Below are positions 1 through 12,085 of a DNA stretch of 64,000 nucleotides, one piece after another. The position numbers and the translations under genes are program-made. Within the stretch, counting starts at the first letter, position 1; every line of letters begins with the position of its first letter. A model generated the notes under the pieces. It was not told the origin of the DNA, did not search any database, and worked only from the letters and a program-made list of their open reading frames with translations. Source of the stretch: Hyposmocoma kahamanoa (lineage: Eukaryota > Arthropoda > Insecta > Lepidoptera > Cosmopterigidae); the NCBI RefSeq assembly GCF_003589595.1, contig NW_020653719.1, forward strand, positions 1,191,616-1,255,615, written 5' to 3'.

Positions 1-69
1 ATCGGTTCTCACAACTCAAAGTAAATTGAGAGAAAAACGCCTTGAATTGGAGAAAGCAAAGCAAAGCTC

Positions 70-330
70 CTAAATTAAGTTTAGGCGCTATTTATAAAAA
101 TGAATCTTCATGCGTGAACAGCCACCCTTAAAGGTGGATTTTCTTCAAAATGAAGTGGGACCACTATGGAAGTACCTCCTTTCCAACAAAAAAAATAATC
201 ATGAAAATCGGTTCACAAATACCGGAGTTATCGCGTAACATACATACAAAGAAAAAAGAAAAAAGAACATACAGTCGAATTGAGAACCTCCTCCTTTTTT
301 GAAGTCGGTTAATAAAATTGTATGTATTAT
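70..330 (-). repeat. Repeat family G (aaaggaggaggttctcaattcg), copy 1
   Basis: On the minus strand it reads accgacttcaaaaaaggagg, ttctcaattcgactgtatg, gtgaaccgattttcatga and gaggtacttcca in order. The same order occurs at 680-860 and 30795-31080. A very common lepidopteran repeat of uncertain class. Confidence 0.65.
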
Positions 331-679
331 AATGAGTAAGAATTATAATTGAGTTCAGCATCAATTATAACAAAGAAGGTCCTGAAGGAAATTCTCGTTC
401 GATGACTCTAACCGGATGTAAGGAAGGCTGAAATATTGCAAAATCCAAGCGAATTATAGGAAACAAACTCATTCGCTGATACGACGGTAATTAAAGAGCA
501 AAATTATAGTTTGGGCATGTGAAAAGGTAGCGAATAATAGCATTGCATACAAAGATTACGATAAATTAAGGAGGTCAATTGAAGATATGATATGAAAAAT
601 GACATATTAACGCCTTTTTGACTGTCGCTTTGCCTTGCACGGTGTCATATAAGTAGTGAATCATATTTATTCTCTTGGA

Positions 680-860
680 AGCTATTTTTAACCGAGTTTA
701 AAAAAGGAGAACGTTCTCAATGCGACTGTATTTTTTTATGTGATTTCGATGATTCGTTTTTTTGTTGGAAAAGGAATCCCTCAGTAGTGGTCACATTCAA
801 GTATTCTACCTATAAGAGTGGTAAATTAGGAGATCACTCCGGTTTATTGGAGTTCACCCA
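680..860 (+). repeat. Repeat family G, copy 2
   Basis: Reads accgagtttaaaaaaggaga, ttctcaatgcgactgtat and ctcagtagtggtcacattca. Confidence 0.6.
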
Positions 861-864
861 CTTT

Positions 865-2085
865 CCTTTAAAAGATTTTAATTAAACTTGGCTTATAGAT
901 GTATTGAAATTACAAAGAAAAGCAAATAAAATGTTATGGTGACCTACAGTAGATGGAAATGGCAGACGACAGGAACTCCTCAACAGAGTACAGTAAATAC
1001 CTTGTGTTTGAGCTCAATTATAATTCATTTTGACGAGATTCCTATCTAATGTTATTATTTGGATTATTATTTTGAGCCAGGTCAGGCCCCGTTAATATTT
1101 TTTATTATTTACGGATATAAAAATAAGGCAATTTTGTTGGGTATTTTTATCGATCTTTTTTTTTGCATAAATCCCTTTTACTGTTTTGAAGATAAATGAT
1201 AAGTTTTAAAACAGAAAAACGATATGGGTTGGTCTTTATTTATTTATTTGGTGTGATTTTTAGAAAAAGTGTGTGTGTCTTAGTAAAAGTCTTAGAAAAT
1301 TTTGCAAATAGGACGGAGTAGTTTATTCGCAGTATGTATTAACTTAAAGGTAAATGACTGATTTATTTCCAAGTACGTAAGTTACAGGCACGATAATGAC
1401 ATCACTATGCAAAACGTATTCAATAATGGTTACAATAACAATTCCAGAAGAGCCAGTTTTCATTTTACGTTTTCTTGAAATCGGAATTCACTTCTTAACT
1501 GGTATTCTAATCGTTCGACTAATAAATTTTATATTCGTTGTTCAACAACGAACAAACTATAATATCGAAGTAATATAGATACTTTTAAATTCCATACTGT
1601 ATGACTTAATCTATGACTTGGCTCCCACATGGCATACAGTGAAAACAATGGACCCGTATGCTCAGCCCACCCTGGTGCAGCCTCGATACTGCTGCAGGGT
1701 TCAATACCCGCGTAGGACTCAAATTAGGTGCAAATCTAATTCTGCCCTTTGGGACAAAGAAGTCGTTGAAAACACGCGCTTCGACGAAATCTTTTTGTTC
1801 TTATTTGTTACTTACTTACACTCTACACATGGGTAAATCATTTTAAAACGATTTACTAACTTTTAGTCTGTTTCGTAAATAAGATTTTGTTTTTTGGAAA
1901 TGACATATTTATAAATACAATGACCAAATCACTTATTTGTGTCATAAGTGTTAAGTCTTACGAAATTATCATATAAGTGATTGTATGTTCTTTATCGTAC
2001 TAAAAATAACGAAATACTAGAAAACCTGAACACAAACGTGTGATAGAATGAAATTATTATACCACATGCGCTCAGTCAATGTGCA
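865..2085. other. No feature recognised
   Basis: AT-rich non-coding sequence. Short ORFs here have no recognisable motifs. Confidence 0.5.
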
Positions 2086-2225
2086 CAATCCCTAAAGTTT
2101 CTTGCTCATTCTTCTCAGGTGAATATGTCTTACGAATGAGCAGTAAAGTTTAATCAATATGATAATATTAAGTGTAATTTGCTTACTTATGAAATAAAGA
2201 TTATTTTACTTTGACATTGTAACAA
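2086..2225 (+). mobile_element. LINE 3' UTR fragment, opposite orientation
   Basis: A plus-strand copy of the 3' UTR of the LINE at 2285-2990: tttcttgctcattcttctca, tcttacgaatgagc and gaaataaagattattttac. The two copies converge tail to tail and form an inverted repeat of about 110 bp per arm. Confidence 0.7.
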
Positions 2226-2284
2226 AAGTTCTCAGAGAAGGGAGTGCAAATCTGCCCTCGTCATAACTAACGCCAATGCATTTC

Positions 2285-2990
2285 AAAAATCAAAATCAAA
2301 ATAACAAATCAAAATAATCTTTTTTTCATAGGTAAGCATTATTACACTTGAAATCATCACATTGGTTAAACTCTACCGTTCATTCGTAAGGCAGATTCCC
2401 CTGAGAAGAACGAGCAAGAAACTCTAGAGGTTGCTCTTTGTAAATAACATTTGTACACATTCAACATATACAATATATATTTTTTTGTTTTGAAATATCA
2501 GAGATCGAGACTACCTCCATGAGCTAAACGGGTTACTACCACAGAGTTTTGTCATCCAAGTACGCAGAAGTTGTATAAAAATCTTTAGTATAAAGTTTTT
2601 GTTTCACTATAGTTTTAAACCTCGTGAAAGGCAAATTTTGTATATCAACCGGAATCTTGTTATACATACACACACATACACATTGCCCCTTAGATGAATT
2701 TGTGACTTTGCGAAGACGACTATAAAGAACAGCTAGTTTATTTTTATTCCTCGTATTAATGTTATATCTGTCACTATTTTCCATAAAGAAATTACTATTC
2801 CTCTTAACATAAATTACATTTTCATAAATGTACTGTGAGGCTAGCGTAAGAATGTTAATTTCCTTAAACTTATCTCTCAAAGGTGTTCTGGGGACTAGAT
2901 TGTAAATTGACAATAGGACAAAGATTCTAAAGATACGGCGGCATTGCCGCAAAGCAAAATGCCGTATGTACACTGTGAAAGTAGAATAAA
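2285..2990 (-). mobile_element. Non-LTR retrotransposon 3' end
   Basis: Minus-strand open stretch 2973-2536 encodes the C-terminal end of a LINE ORF2 after the reverse transcriptase domain, with KEINILTLASQYIYENVIYV, NINTRNKNKLAV and YNKIPVDIQNLPFTRFK, a pattern typical of insect LINEs. A CA-rich slippage region interrupts it near 2660-2685. The 3' UTR continues to about 2285, with tttcttgctcgttcttctca and an ATTTTG-rich tail. It is 5'-truncated, as LINE copies usually are. Confidence 0.8.
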
Positions 2991-3525
2991 ATAAGATATA
3001 AAAAAACCGAACAGAGGGGGTTATAGAATTCTTTTTACTGATCTCAGATGTGTTAATTTCGCTGAAATGTCGATTACGTTACTTATGATAAGGAGAGCAG
3101 AATTTCATCGCAATTTTTCTTTTTTAAATTGCCTTGGTTAATTATATAAACCCAATCTTCAAACAGGCAATCAGTCAGTAAAAATTCATACCGTACAACG
3201 GGCTATGAAAACCCTGAAACTGCACTCTGCCTAACAAGGATGCGCCATATTATTCTATTCGGGCTTCACCTATTTGCTAATCATTGTACCGCCGTGCGCT
3301 CCATTGAACAGGTATTTGCTAACATTTAGATTTATTATCATGCTGTATAACGTGTTTTAGAGATGGGGCATAATTTTAACATGCAGTTGACACTTGTACA
3401 GTGAAAAAAAGTTTTATTACATTGCTTGCCATTCGCAGATCAATGTCCAGCCGCCGTAAGTAAGTATACGGGTTGAGGCAATACGCGCGTGCAATGTAAT
3501 TTAGAATGCTAATGGGACTGCCAAA

Positions 3526-3898
3526 CTGAACCCCAAGTCTCCTAATTTGTTGATACCACTAATCAATGTAATTCCATTTAGCCTCCACTGAGATAGCAAT
3601 TATGATTACATTTGTTATTCTTCTAAAATCTAGTTGCCATGGCAGTTTAGTCTAAATAGTGTAAAATGGCACTGATGGCATTCATTCATTCAATCACTAT
3701 AATGATCGATGTTACCTTACTAAACTTACCATGGAAATTACTATGGATGTATTAATTTTCTATCTCTTTTAATCAGCAATTTAGTTTTCAAATTAAATAA
3801 TACTTATATTTATATAAAATCGTAGAGTACCATCGACGTGGCTTGGACTCGCCATTGAACAGCAGAATACCAAAAAATTGCAGTAGATTTCGGACCAG
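3526..3898 (+). repeat. TIR repeat family M, copy 1
   Basis: 373 bp with ends ctgaaccccaagtctcctaa and an inverted match gtagatttcggaccag. Internal blocks aatgatcgatgtt, ccttactaaac, ccatcgacgtg and cagaataccaaaa recur in the copy at 23430-23824. Confidence 0.65.
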
Positions 3899-3899
3899 G

Positions 3900-5080
3900 T
3901 GTTTAGCATTGGGCATGTTGGGGTAGCTCGTAAGAACAGCTTCCAGGCCATTATGTGGAAAAAGATTATTTATTTATTAATTTATACTGCTTTACATGTG
4001 TTGTTGTTTGTTACACAAAAATATACTTATGAATATATTTATCCACTAACAACTTGACAGGCATCGCAACATGGAAAGGAAGCTTATATCGCTGTTAAGT
4101 CGTGTGAGCCAAGTCCTACTACAGCATTCTAATCTATACAGATACAGGTTAATGTTAATGCGGGTAGATGTGTTTGTCTTATCTTAAAATATTGAATTGA
4201 GCAAGTTCATTAGAGAGCAATATAGATTAAGTTCAAATTCTGTTTTGTAATGTTTTTTCTACTAACTTTACTTCTTTTCTAACATACTATGGATAATTTA
4301 TGGTCTCAAATAAATTATTATTTTTAATACACAGGTTTGCGTCTGTGTAAATACTTAACAAGAAAATGTGATTTGTTTCTAATCCATGTAACCAATAAAG
4401 GTCACTTACACACTTCCTATTACTATTCCCGAAAGTAAATCGCTAGCAATTTTAAAAATAGGAATTAAACATCATCTACATCAAATTTATCTACTATTCC
4501 ATGCATTTCATATGTAATATAAAATATGTATATACATAGTTTATAATAATTTAGTGGTTTTTGATATTGCTTTTGTATAATATAATTTTTGTTTTGTTGT
4601 GCATGGAAGTTCGTTATTTTAGTTGTTGTGTCCTGTATTTAAACATTCAGAAAGCAATTTCTTTTAGAAATAAACAGATCATTTGTGTGATTGCGTGTTG
4701 TTCTTGTGCAATAAACGATTAAATAAATAAGTAAATAAAAGTGACACTATATGTCTTGAATGTCAATAAGTGCTATGTTCTAATCATACAGCTAACTCAT
4801 AAAATATTTTTATTTACTAGTACTTGGAATGGCTCCAGATACAATTTATCTTGTTCTATAAGCGAAAAGATTATAATTGTCCCCGATACCGCCATAGAGT
4901 TAGCACGTGTGACCGTGATAATTTAAACAATATTTCAATCTCATGTAATTTTTATTTAAAACAACTCATTATCAAAAAAAATTCTACTACTGAATTACTG
5001 TAGCGGTAGAAACAACGAATTAATTTCTTCTACTGATAACAGGAAATACTTTCGTTAAAAGTGTAAAGTGCATATTTTAA
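3900..5080. other. Non-coding; possible retroposon tail
   Basis: AT-rich. cttgtgcaataaacgattaa followed by aataaataagtaaataaaa at 4708-4740 looks like a retroposon 3' end; otherwise nothing. Confidence 0.4.
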
Positions 5081-5344
5081 GTAAGCGACACGCATGTCCA
5101 ATTCAACATAGCAGTTGCAGTGCGACTCACCAGCTTTAGATCGCAAAGATCTGTGGGGACACTGCCACTGCGCCCATCACCTTGAGACATAAGTTGACAG
5201 GTCCCATGAGCCTATAATTTCATCAGCACCCTTTCCCTTCTAAGCCGGAACACAGTAATACTTACGTTACTGTTTGGCGGCAGAAATAGGTAAGGTGGCA
5301 GTACTTCTCTGAACGAACTGTTTCACGAGGAGCTCTACTGGTAC
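5081..5344 (-). repeat. 300-bp dispersed repeat family A
   Basis: Minus-orientation copy: gcgacacgcatgtcc, then caaagatctgtggggacact, ggcggcagaaataggtaagg and gagctctactgg. Oriented with its A-rich end (cataaaaaaa) as the 3' end, family A looks retroposon-like, but it has no clear pol III boxes. Class unknown. Confidence 0.75.
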
Positions 5345-5689
5345 ATTTAACATTAGTTACATTTAACATTAGTTAAATGTATCAGTTAGTTTACTTTACT
5401 AATATACGGGATGCTGGTCGTAGGTGCGAGACAAATGATTGGACGATCTTGACGGCCGATAACCGGATGCTTCTTTCCGTCTCCAATCTCAATTAATCTT
5501 TTCCAAAGAGTTTGAGACTTATTTGTGTTATTATTGTGTTATTAAATATGGTAAATGGGAAATAATTTCATTTGGCAACACAAAAGTTTATATCAAGAAT
5601 CTATAATCGATACACGTTTAGACACCAATTTTGGTGGTCTAGCAACGTGTCGTTGTTTTGAACCTTATATTTATTTTTTTTTTTTTCGT

Positions 5690-5838
5690 ATAGGTACTCT
5701 ATTAGTTATTGTTATAATTGATACAAAAATCGAAAAAACTCAAAGAAAAATCTTTAGATCCGGCTAGACTTGAACCAGAGTTGTCAGCATACCGTGGCTG
5801 GTGGTCTCCCAACTGAGCTAGAGAACGAACCAGCTAAC
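5690..5838 (-). mobile_element. Diverged SINE of the same family as 50.5 kb
   Basis: On the minus strand the head reads tagctcagttgg, then the family-specific block cacggtatg, then ggttcaagtc, followed by a related tail with atcaattataacaa. It matches the SINE units at 50466-51026 but is much older. Confidence 0.6.
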
Positions 5839-5839
5839 C

Positions 5840-6928
5840 TTTCGAATGTTTCTTTGTGCTTGTTGCAGATCTTTGTTTTTGGTTTTTAACTACTCTTTTG
5901 CCGTAGCGCCATATGTGAGAAATCTATGAAAGTATTTACTAAGACAAACCGATTTTAAGCAACGAATCGTAAATTTCCACATAAAATAGGAACAGGATGG
6001 TCTTATATTACGTGACAAACGACAAATCGTCTTCGGACGGAGACGAGGACACTTTGTTCCGACTCCAATGATGATTTGTGAACAAGCGAACGTAATGGAA
6101 TATTTAGCCTTCAGCACCGCACGTGTCGCGAAACACTTTTTTTTATTACTAGTACGGCGAAAAATTTATTATGCTCTTACATAACAAACGTGTTGATGTA
6201 ACAAAATTCTTGAAAGGGACACACAAGGGTAATAAATTGTTTTCTTAGTGATATGAAATTGTTTTATTTAGGTATACGTATGTATATTCACGAATTGTTT
6301 ATATATCTTATTGTTTTTTACGTTTCAGCAGCAATCGGTTCTGTAAATGTGTAATTACATTAGCTGATGCCTAACTCCACGTATAGATTGGGTGCTTTGG
6401 TGGATCTGTTCACAGTCGCAGCTTGGCAATGTCATTTCATAGTGTGTGTGAGAAACGTCTCAGTCTAGCTTGCACTCATTAGTTAGATTATAGCAGAAAA
6501 TACCAACTAGTGTTCGTCCGTTGAGTTATATAAATTTTGTTAAAGATTATTTTCTTAACATTTGCTCTCGTTTTGCCCAATACGTGAAGCTCTCTAAATT
6601 TGAAAATGCATACTAATATTCATATAAAAACTCACACCTACATCTTTTTACGCGCCATTTATTGACGCAATATCGAAACATGTAGTTGAGAATGGAAAAA
6701 AATAAAGGAATAGTCTAAGAGTTGAGAGCTGTCACGAAAGTGTATTCGAACAGGTGTAAGTTGTGTTATTCATCTTTCTATAGTTCATTTACACCTATTG
6801 TCATCGTTTAGCTTAATAGTTTTATACTAAAACGAGCCCTGTATCCCACCCACTGTGGGGTCGGCCTCGGCCTGCGGCGCGTGGCCGGGTGTAGGTTACG
6901 GGGTATATATGGCCAAATGGCGAAAAAA
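5840..6928. other. No gene recognised
   Basis: Non-coding. The stretch near 5870-5935 (tttttggtttttaac, gtgagaaatctatgaa) recurs at 10745-10810, so an undefined repeat is present. Confidence 0.4.
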
Positions 6929-7056
6929 TTTTTTTTTATGAGACCAAGTGACGCGATGAACGAGTCGCCCACGTGTTGGTAAGTGACACGCCTGTCCATA
7001 ACAGTTGCATTACCACTCAGTGCTTTAAATCACAAAGATCTGAGGTACACTGCCTT
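6929..7056 (-). repeat. Family A repeat, 3' half
   Basis: Tail end tttttttatgagaccaagtg, then acacgcctgtccataacagt and caaagatctgagg. Truncated. Confidence 0.7.
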
Positions 7057-7686
7057 ATAAATTGATTTCCAGTCGGATTAGAGCAAATTTTTATTTGCCG
7101 CGTTTTTTACGCTAGTAAGAGGCCATATTGAAAAACGGCGAAAAACTAATGTTGATCACAAAATTATTATCAAGTACTAAAATATAAATGTACGAATAAT
7201 ATATTACGTAACATATAAAATACAAAAATAATAACTGTATTTAAATTATAACTGTAACGTTGCTACGATCTTAATACCTACTGTAGTCGTAAGTCTATGG
7301 AGCTGTGTTACCACGTGAAATGCAAATAAATGAATGTCAATATGTATAGTTATAATTTCATATCTATGTATGTAATGATTGATTGATATTATTCATGCAT
7401 GTAACACGTCGAAGTTACGAGAGTTTTATCAAATCGTTTGGACGCAAGATTTAATTAATCATAAATAAGATATGCCAGAGATGTAGGTGCCGTATAAAAT
7501 TTTGGTTGTTGCACTTATAATTCGATCTTTTTCAAATTGCGATGTTTAAATTTGATTTCTTTTTTACTTTTATTTATTAATACATTTTGAAACAAAAATA
7601 ATAAGTTGTTGTTTTTTATTTTTCTTGTACGAGTTGTATAATGAAATGTTACTTGTAGTTCTATAGTTATTAAAACAAGCACTTAC

Positions 7687-7807
7687 CTAAGGAGGCCTCC
7701 GGGTCGGATAAGTCGGAGAGAGAAGGCACCTTTTGCATCGTACGCGGTTCCTCCGGCTCGGGAGGTTCAGTCTTAATGCACTCCGCCACGCCACCACCCT
7801 CATCGCA
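7687..7807 (-). CDS. Coding exon of a minus-strand gene, possibly the ETS transcription factor pointed
   Basis: A 121-nt exon open in one frame for 40 codons plus one base. It has a pyrimidine-rich acceptor (tttctattgcag) and a consensus donor TTAG|GTAAGTG. The peptide reads CDEGGGVAECIKTEPPEP, EEPRTMQKVP, then SLSDLSDPEASL, with a leftover G that would open the next codon (Asp if the next exon starts AT). IKTEP-type motifs and SLSDLSDPE followed by an Asp-Ile-Pro stretch resemble, from memory, the segment just before the PNT/SAM domain in insect pointed proteins, so an ETS factor is my best guess. The PNT domain exon would lie left of this window. The base composition is clearly GC-richer than the surrounding intron-like sequence, supporting a real exon. 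The gene name is uncertain. Confidence 0.55.
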
Positions 7808-7809
7808 CT

Positions 7810-8878
7810 GCAATAGAAAAAAATCCCTTGAGTATTTGATCAACCCTTAATCTAAATCGTTGTGAGTTACATTTGAATTTACTATAATAATTTCATAAAC
7901 CATATCATAAAGGCGCTCTTTTTAGTTCCGAATCAACAGTGGTCTAAGTGACTGTTACATAATGAAAGGTATTAAAATACGAGTGAGATAAAACACCACA
8001 CGAGTGTTTTAATCCCTAATTATGTACAGTTACATACACTGCTTTATCTATACACATATTATAAGCTCTCTAAGATGTGTTCAGGAACAGGAATGGCGAA
8101 ATGGCGGCAAATAAAAACTTTTCTCAGGCATGTCACAACCGTATTTTTTTTAATTCGTAGACAAACTAGAGTCGCCTCCAACTATCATATCCTTCTGTTA
8201 TACGGGGCGTAGTAAGTCTTCTTTTTAAAAAACACAATTTTTCCGAAATTGTGTAATTCGGGAAGAAGTGGTAATTAAGTACAATAGAATAAAGCATAAA
8301 AAATGGAAATTGAATTGGCACATGTTTACACGACAGGAGTTTGGAAGGAACTGAGCTGCTTTCTATGTAGTTTTAGTGATGTTCAAAGAAGAATGCTGAC
8401 TAGGAGAAATGGCAGCATTGATTTTTTTTTATTAATAATTTTGGCTTGGATACAAGTCGTTTGAGCCTTGTCTTCGTTTAATTATGTTTCTGTAAATAAA
8501 GCCGCCACAAAGAGGATAGGCAATTTGAGGCGGCGTGCTTGGATTGACTCGGGATTCTTTAGAAAGGGCCGATACGGGTATTTTACTTCGATTTGTATAA
8601 TTTCGCGTTTTAATCTTCGATTAAGGCACAATAGCACTATCCTATTCCACTTTAAACCAGATTTCACAAAATAATTGAAAGTCAAAATAAAAACGACACT
8701 TTTCCCTCCAAAAGGCCCAGAGCGAATGGCAGGGCTGATTCTAGTAGTTTAGGTAGTAGGGCTGGAATATAACAGTTCGATATCAAGTAACATGTTTGTG
8801 TTTGTCAAAATTGTTTGCTATTGACATTTCATATCGGACTTAGAATAATAACGCATAGAAACCTAGTCCGCACACGCT
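7810..8878. other. No feature recognised (intron-like)
   Basis: Upstream side of the 7687-7807 exon on the minus strand. No further exon or repeat could be defined. Confidence 0.45.
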
Positions 8879-9153
8879 AAGTGAGGCAAATTGAAGCGCT
8901 CCCAATGGGCCTACACGACCGGGTGGGCCTTCAGTGCTCAAGGTCAACTTGCACCGCGAACAGCTCAAGAATTTTAGCTAAAAATGACGAAATGTGCGGT
9001 AAATGAGTGTAAAAATACGTCAGACAAACATAAAATAGATAATATTTATACTACACTTTTGAGCATGGCATCATATTTGTATATTAATGTGCGTGCCGAC
9101 GAGTGTAGATACAAGTTGCCTACGCCTACATGAACCTGATTTTTGCCTCACTT
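8879..9153 (+). mobile_element. Short inverted-ended element with a THAP-like peptide start
   Basis: Bounded by aagtgaggcaaa (8879-8890) and its inverse tttgcctcactt (9142-9153). Inside, an ATG at 8984 opens 49 codons beginning MTKCAVNECKNTSDKHK. The C-x4-C right after the start recalls a THAP zinc finger, which begins P-element transposases, but the rest of a THAP domain is absent. Possibly a deletion derivative of a P-like element. Confidence 0.35.
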
Positions 9154-10175
9154 GTGACAGTTCGTTTGATATGAAACTATCATTCCATGCGTTATTATTC
9201 TGAGATTTCGGATAAAACTTCCTCTCGACTGATATTAGAATTGAGGTCGAATCAAATTGTTTTGTTTTTCAGAGATGTTCGAAATTTGAATGTAACATTA
9301 AAATCGAATTTGATGTTATTATTAAGCATAACATTTTCAAAGATTAAAATTCTATTGTCTGTGGTACTCGCCACTGAGCTGAAGAATGTCATTAAAGTTC
9401 TGTACACAGAACTATAATGAGTTTCAAAAAGGAACGTAGTATTTTTGCCGATTAAAATATCGATTAGGACGCTACTCAAATGCTATACTGCCTCTTGATT
9501 GGTGGAATTGGTCTAAAAGTCTCGCAACCGGGCCGTAAATGTTTATGAAAAAAATTACAGGTTAAAATATTTACGGTACTTGGCCACTTCTATTGTATCT
9601 TTTTGGTTTTTTGTTTTGCAGCGTTTGTTTGGCTTTCGTCTAAATATATGAAGGGGCTGTATGGTGGAAACTACGCCTATCGTAATAAATGGGTTAAAAT
9701 TTATTTTAAAAAATGCGTTTATTGTCATGGATTGTTAACAAAATATACATTAAACATTGGTTCGGTTTCATTATGTTTTTTACTCGTAGAAAAAGCATTG
9801 TATGCAATCATTACATAACCATCATTTTGCAACGATGGCATAATAATACATTGTGTATTAAGGACGGTAAATAGAAATTACTTACTTACAAATAAATTAC
9901 AGTTTTGACATATGATCACGTGTGGATTTATTATACAAAGGGTGCTAATTACATAGGTTTAAATTCTGTGTAAACATAACGAATTCAAGCGATACCGTTT
10001 GATAGGCACCGCTTAGTGGAATGATTCAAATATTATTAAAAGACTTTAGCGTTTCTCAAAGCTATAGGCTTTTGTTTAGTAGCACAGAGACAAAGGATAC
10101 GTGACTGGAAATAAATTTACAATACTTATTTACATAAAAGTGTTTTATATTTAGATATTATTTGATTCGGACTCG
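9154..10175. other. No feature recognised
   Basis: AT-rich. Overlapping short ORFs on both strands near 9190-9480 lack motifs. Confidence 0.45.
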
Positions 10176-10650
10176 GTGGAGCGAAAAGCGAAGAAATTTA
10201 TTGCCTACGACTATCTAAAGAACTCGAAGCTTACAAGTCGTAATCACCGCGGAACAGTGGCCTGCTTGTCGGTTTTCTATCGAATACGCACGCGCTCGCA
10301 GATTCAACTCAGCCCCGCTCTAGGGAAACCCTGTGTCACGGGTGCCATGTACACACACATAGACAACAACAAATTACACCCAAATTCACGAGAGAAATAA
10401 ATGTAGGCTATACAAATATTTCTCCCGGCCCGGGAATCGAACCTGGGACCTCTGCGTGGCAGTACGGTATGGTAACCGTCCTGGCACGGAGGCAGTTATC
10501 GAATACATTTCGGAGAGTGCGTACGAACTTTACCATTTGGTTACACCCACGCCGTTCCTCCTTGGGTCTACTACAAAGTACGGAACACTCCATACTTTTG
10601 TCACGGAGCTGTTTGATGCATCCTTCCTGATGCTTGCAGTATAGGAATGG
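10176..10650 (+). mobile_element. LINE ORF2 C-terminal fragment split by a SINE
   Basis: Before the SINE the frame reads AKKFIAYDYLKNSKL and VACLSVFYRI; after it, SAYELYHLVTPTPF. These are parts of the conserved ORF2 C-terminal region also found at 58142-59140 (KVVSLSVFYRI, MELHNLI). The SINE at 10288-10496 is inserted between them. Confidence 0.65.
10288..10496 (-). mobile_element. tRNA-Ser-like SINE inserted in a LINE, 10-bp target duplication
   Basis: Full-length SINE on the minus strand with head gccaccgtggccgaacgg-type sequence (A box) and ggttcgattcc-type B box, then a body that reads tgtaatttg and cccatggcacc-type blocks. It is flanked by tatcgaatac at 10278-10287 and 10497-10506. It interrupts a LINE coding fragment that continues on both sides. 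Confidence 0.8.
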
Positions 10651-11822
10651 AATATACCTACTGCACGGCATATATATCAGTGTTTCCCAAAAGTTGGGCT
10701 GGATTTACCGAGTAAGCAGATCATACAAATTTTTCTGTTTGTGGCAAATCCATTTTTTTGGTTTTTAACGGCTTTTTTGACATAGTGCTCACCTGTGTGA
10801 AATCTATGAATACTCCTAAATGAATACTTACCTTCGATACCTTCAATAAACACCAAGCCAATAAAAAAAATAAAGGAACAAAAGCATTTTCGGAAAAAAG
10901 ACAAAAAAACGAATTTTGTGAAAAAAAAAACATATGAAACAAAAACCAAAATATATTTTTAGTCGTTACATTTTTTACAGGAATTAATTTTTAGTTTATG
11001 TATATTACGTTGTGCGTTTTTTGATTATTTGTTACCATTAAGCTGATGGCTCGGAAGCCAATGCTTTATAAATAAATAAAAATCATAAAACCAAAATAAA
11101 AACAGAACAACGCCGACTTAATTTGTGGACCAATTAAGTCGGCGTAGTGTTCATTGGAGGTACAATGTGATCAGAAACAGTGTTATGTAGTGTAATACCA
11201 GGATTTTTTTTTCAAAAACTAGATATTTTGTTTTTGTGATTGATTTGTCATTTTCTTTGTTGTTTAACACAGCGTCTTTCCAAAGCAGAGGCATAGAAAA
11301 TTATCATTTAAGTATAAACCTCTGATTTAATCGAAGTAGGCGATTAACTCTACAATTCGTATTCCATTCATGTATCCAGGCTTCCGTTCGCCGGACACGC
11401 GCCCGCATCGCGTCGAAATATTCACAAACAATACGACACTTCGATCGATTGATCTCCGTTGTCTGTGACATATCATTTAGACAATGACAAGACAAGTTCA
11501 AACTGTAACTATTTAAAGCTCATAATATTAAACTACCGTACATAGTTATTTTTACTTGACATTGGCAAAATCATTGAATATTTCGATGGAGCCATAACAT
11601 TTAAAAGAAGAAGAAGAAGAAAGCTCATGCAATAAAGAATGTTGTAAAACATATTTACGTAAGTGCAAAAATGAGATTATAGGTCGGTGATACAATTCGT
11701 ATCTTCGTACTGTGTATTGAAGTGTTTTCCAGATTGTCTCTATACAAATTATGAAGCAAGATGCTTGTACTTAAGGAGCAAGTTGAAGGCACAATAGTTA
11801 CAAGATACAATGAATTGTGTAC
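10651..11822. other. Mostly featureless; possible retroposon tail
   Basis: gccaatgctttataaataaa at about 11055-11080 resembles a retroposon 3' end. A GAA run lies at 11606-11622. Confidence 0.35.
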
Positions 11823-12085
11823 TTTATGCTCGATTTATATTGCGGCTGAACGGAATGGAAGCTACTTCTTGTAACATAGCATAATGAACTTTATGATCAA
11901 CAATCAATTGTGTAACGCACTAACTAGATACGAGTCAAAATCTTTCGCGGATTTCGCTGGCATGGCATAAGATTTTGGCTCGTATCCAGTTTGTACGTTA
12001 CACAATTGATCATAAAGTTCATTATGCTATGTTAGAAAAATTAGCTTCCATTCCGTTCCGCCGCAATATAAATTGAGCCTATAAG
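11823..12085. mobile_element. Fold-back MITE
   Basis: Two arms of about 115 bp form an inverted repeat: gctcgatttatattgcgg at 11828 against ccgcaatataaattgagc at 12061, with cataatgaactttatgat and cgaaagattt-type blocks between. A related fragment (cttccattccgtgccgcggt) is near 59380. Confidence 0.7.
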
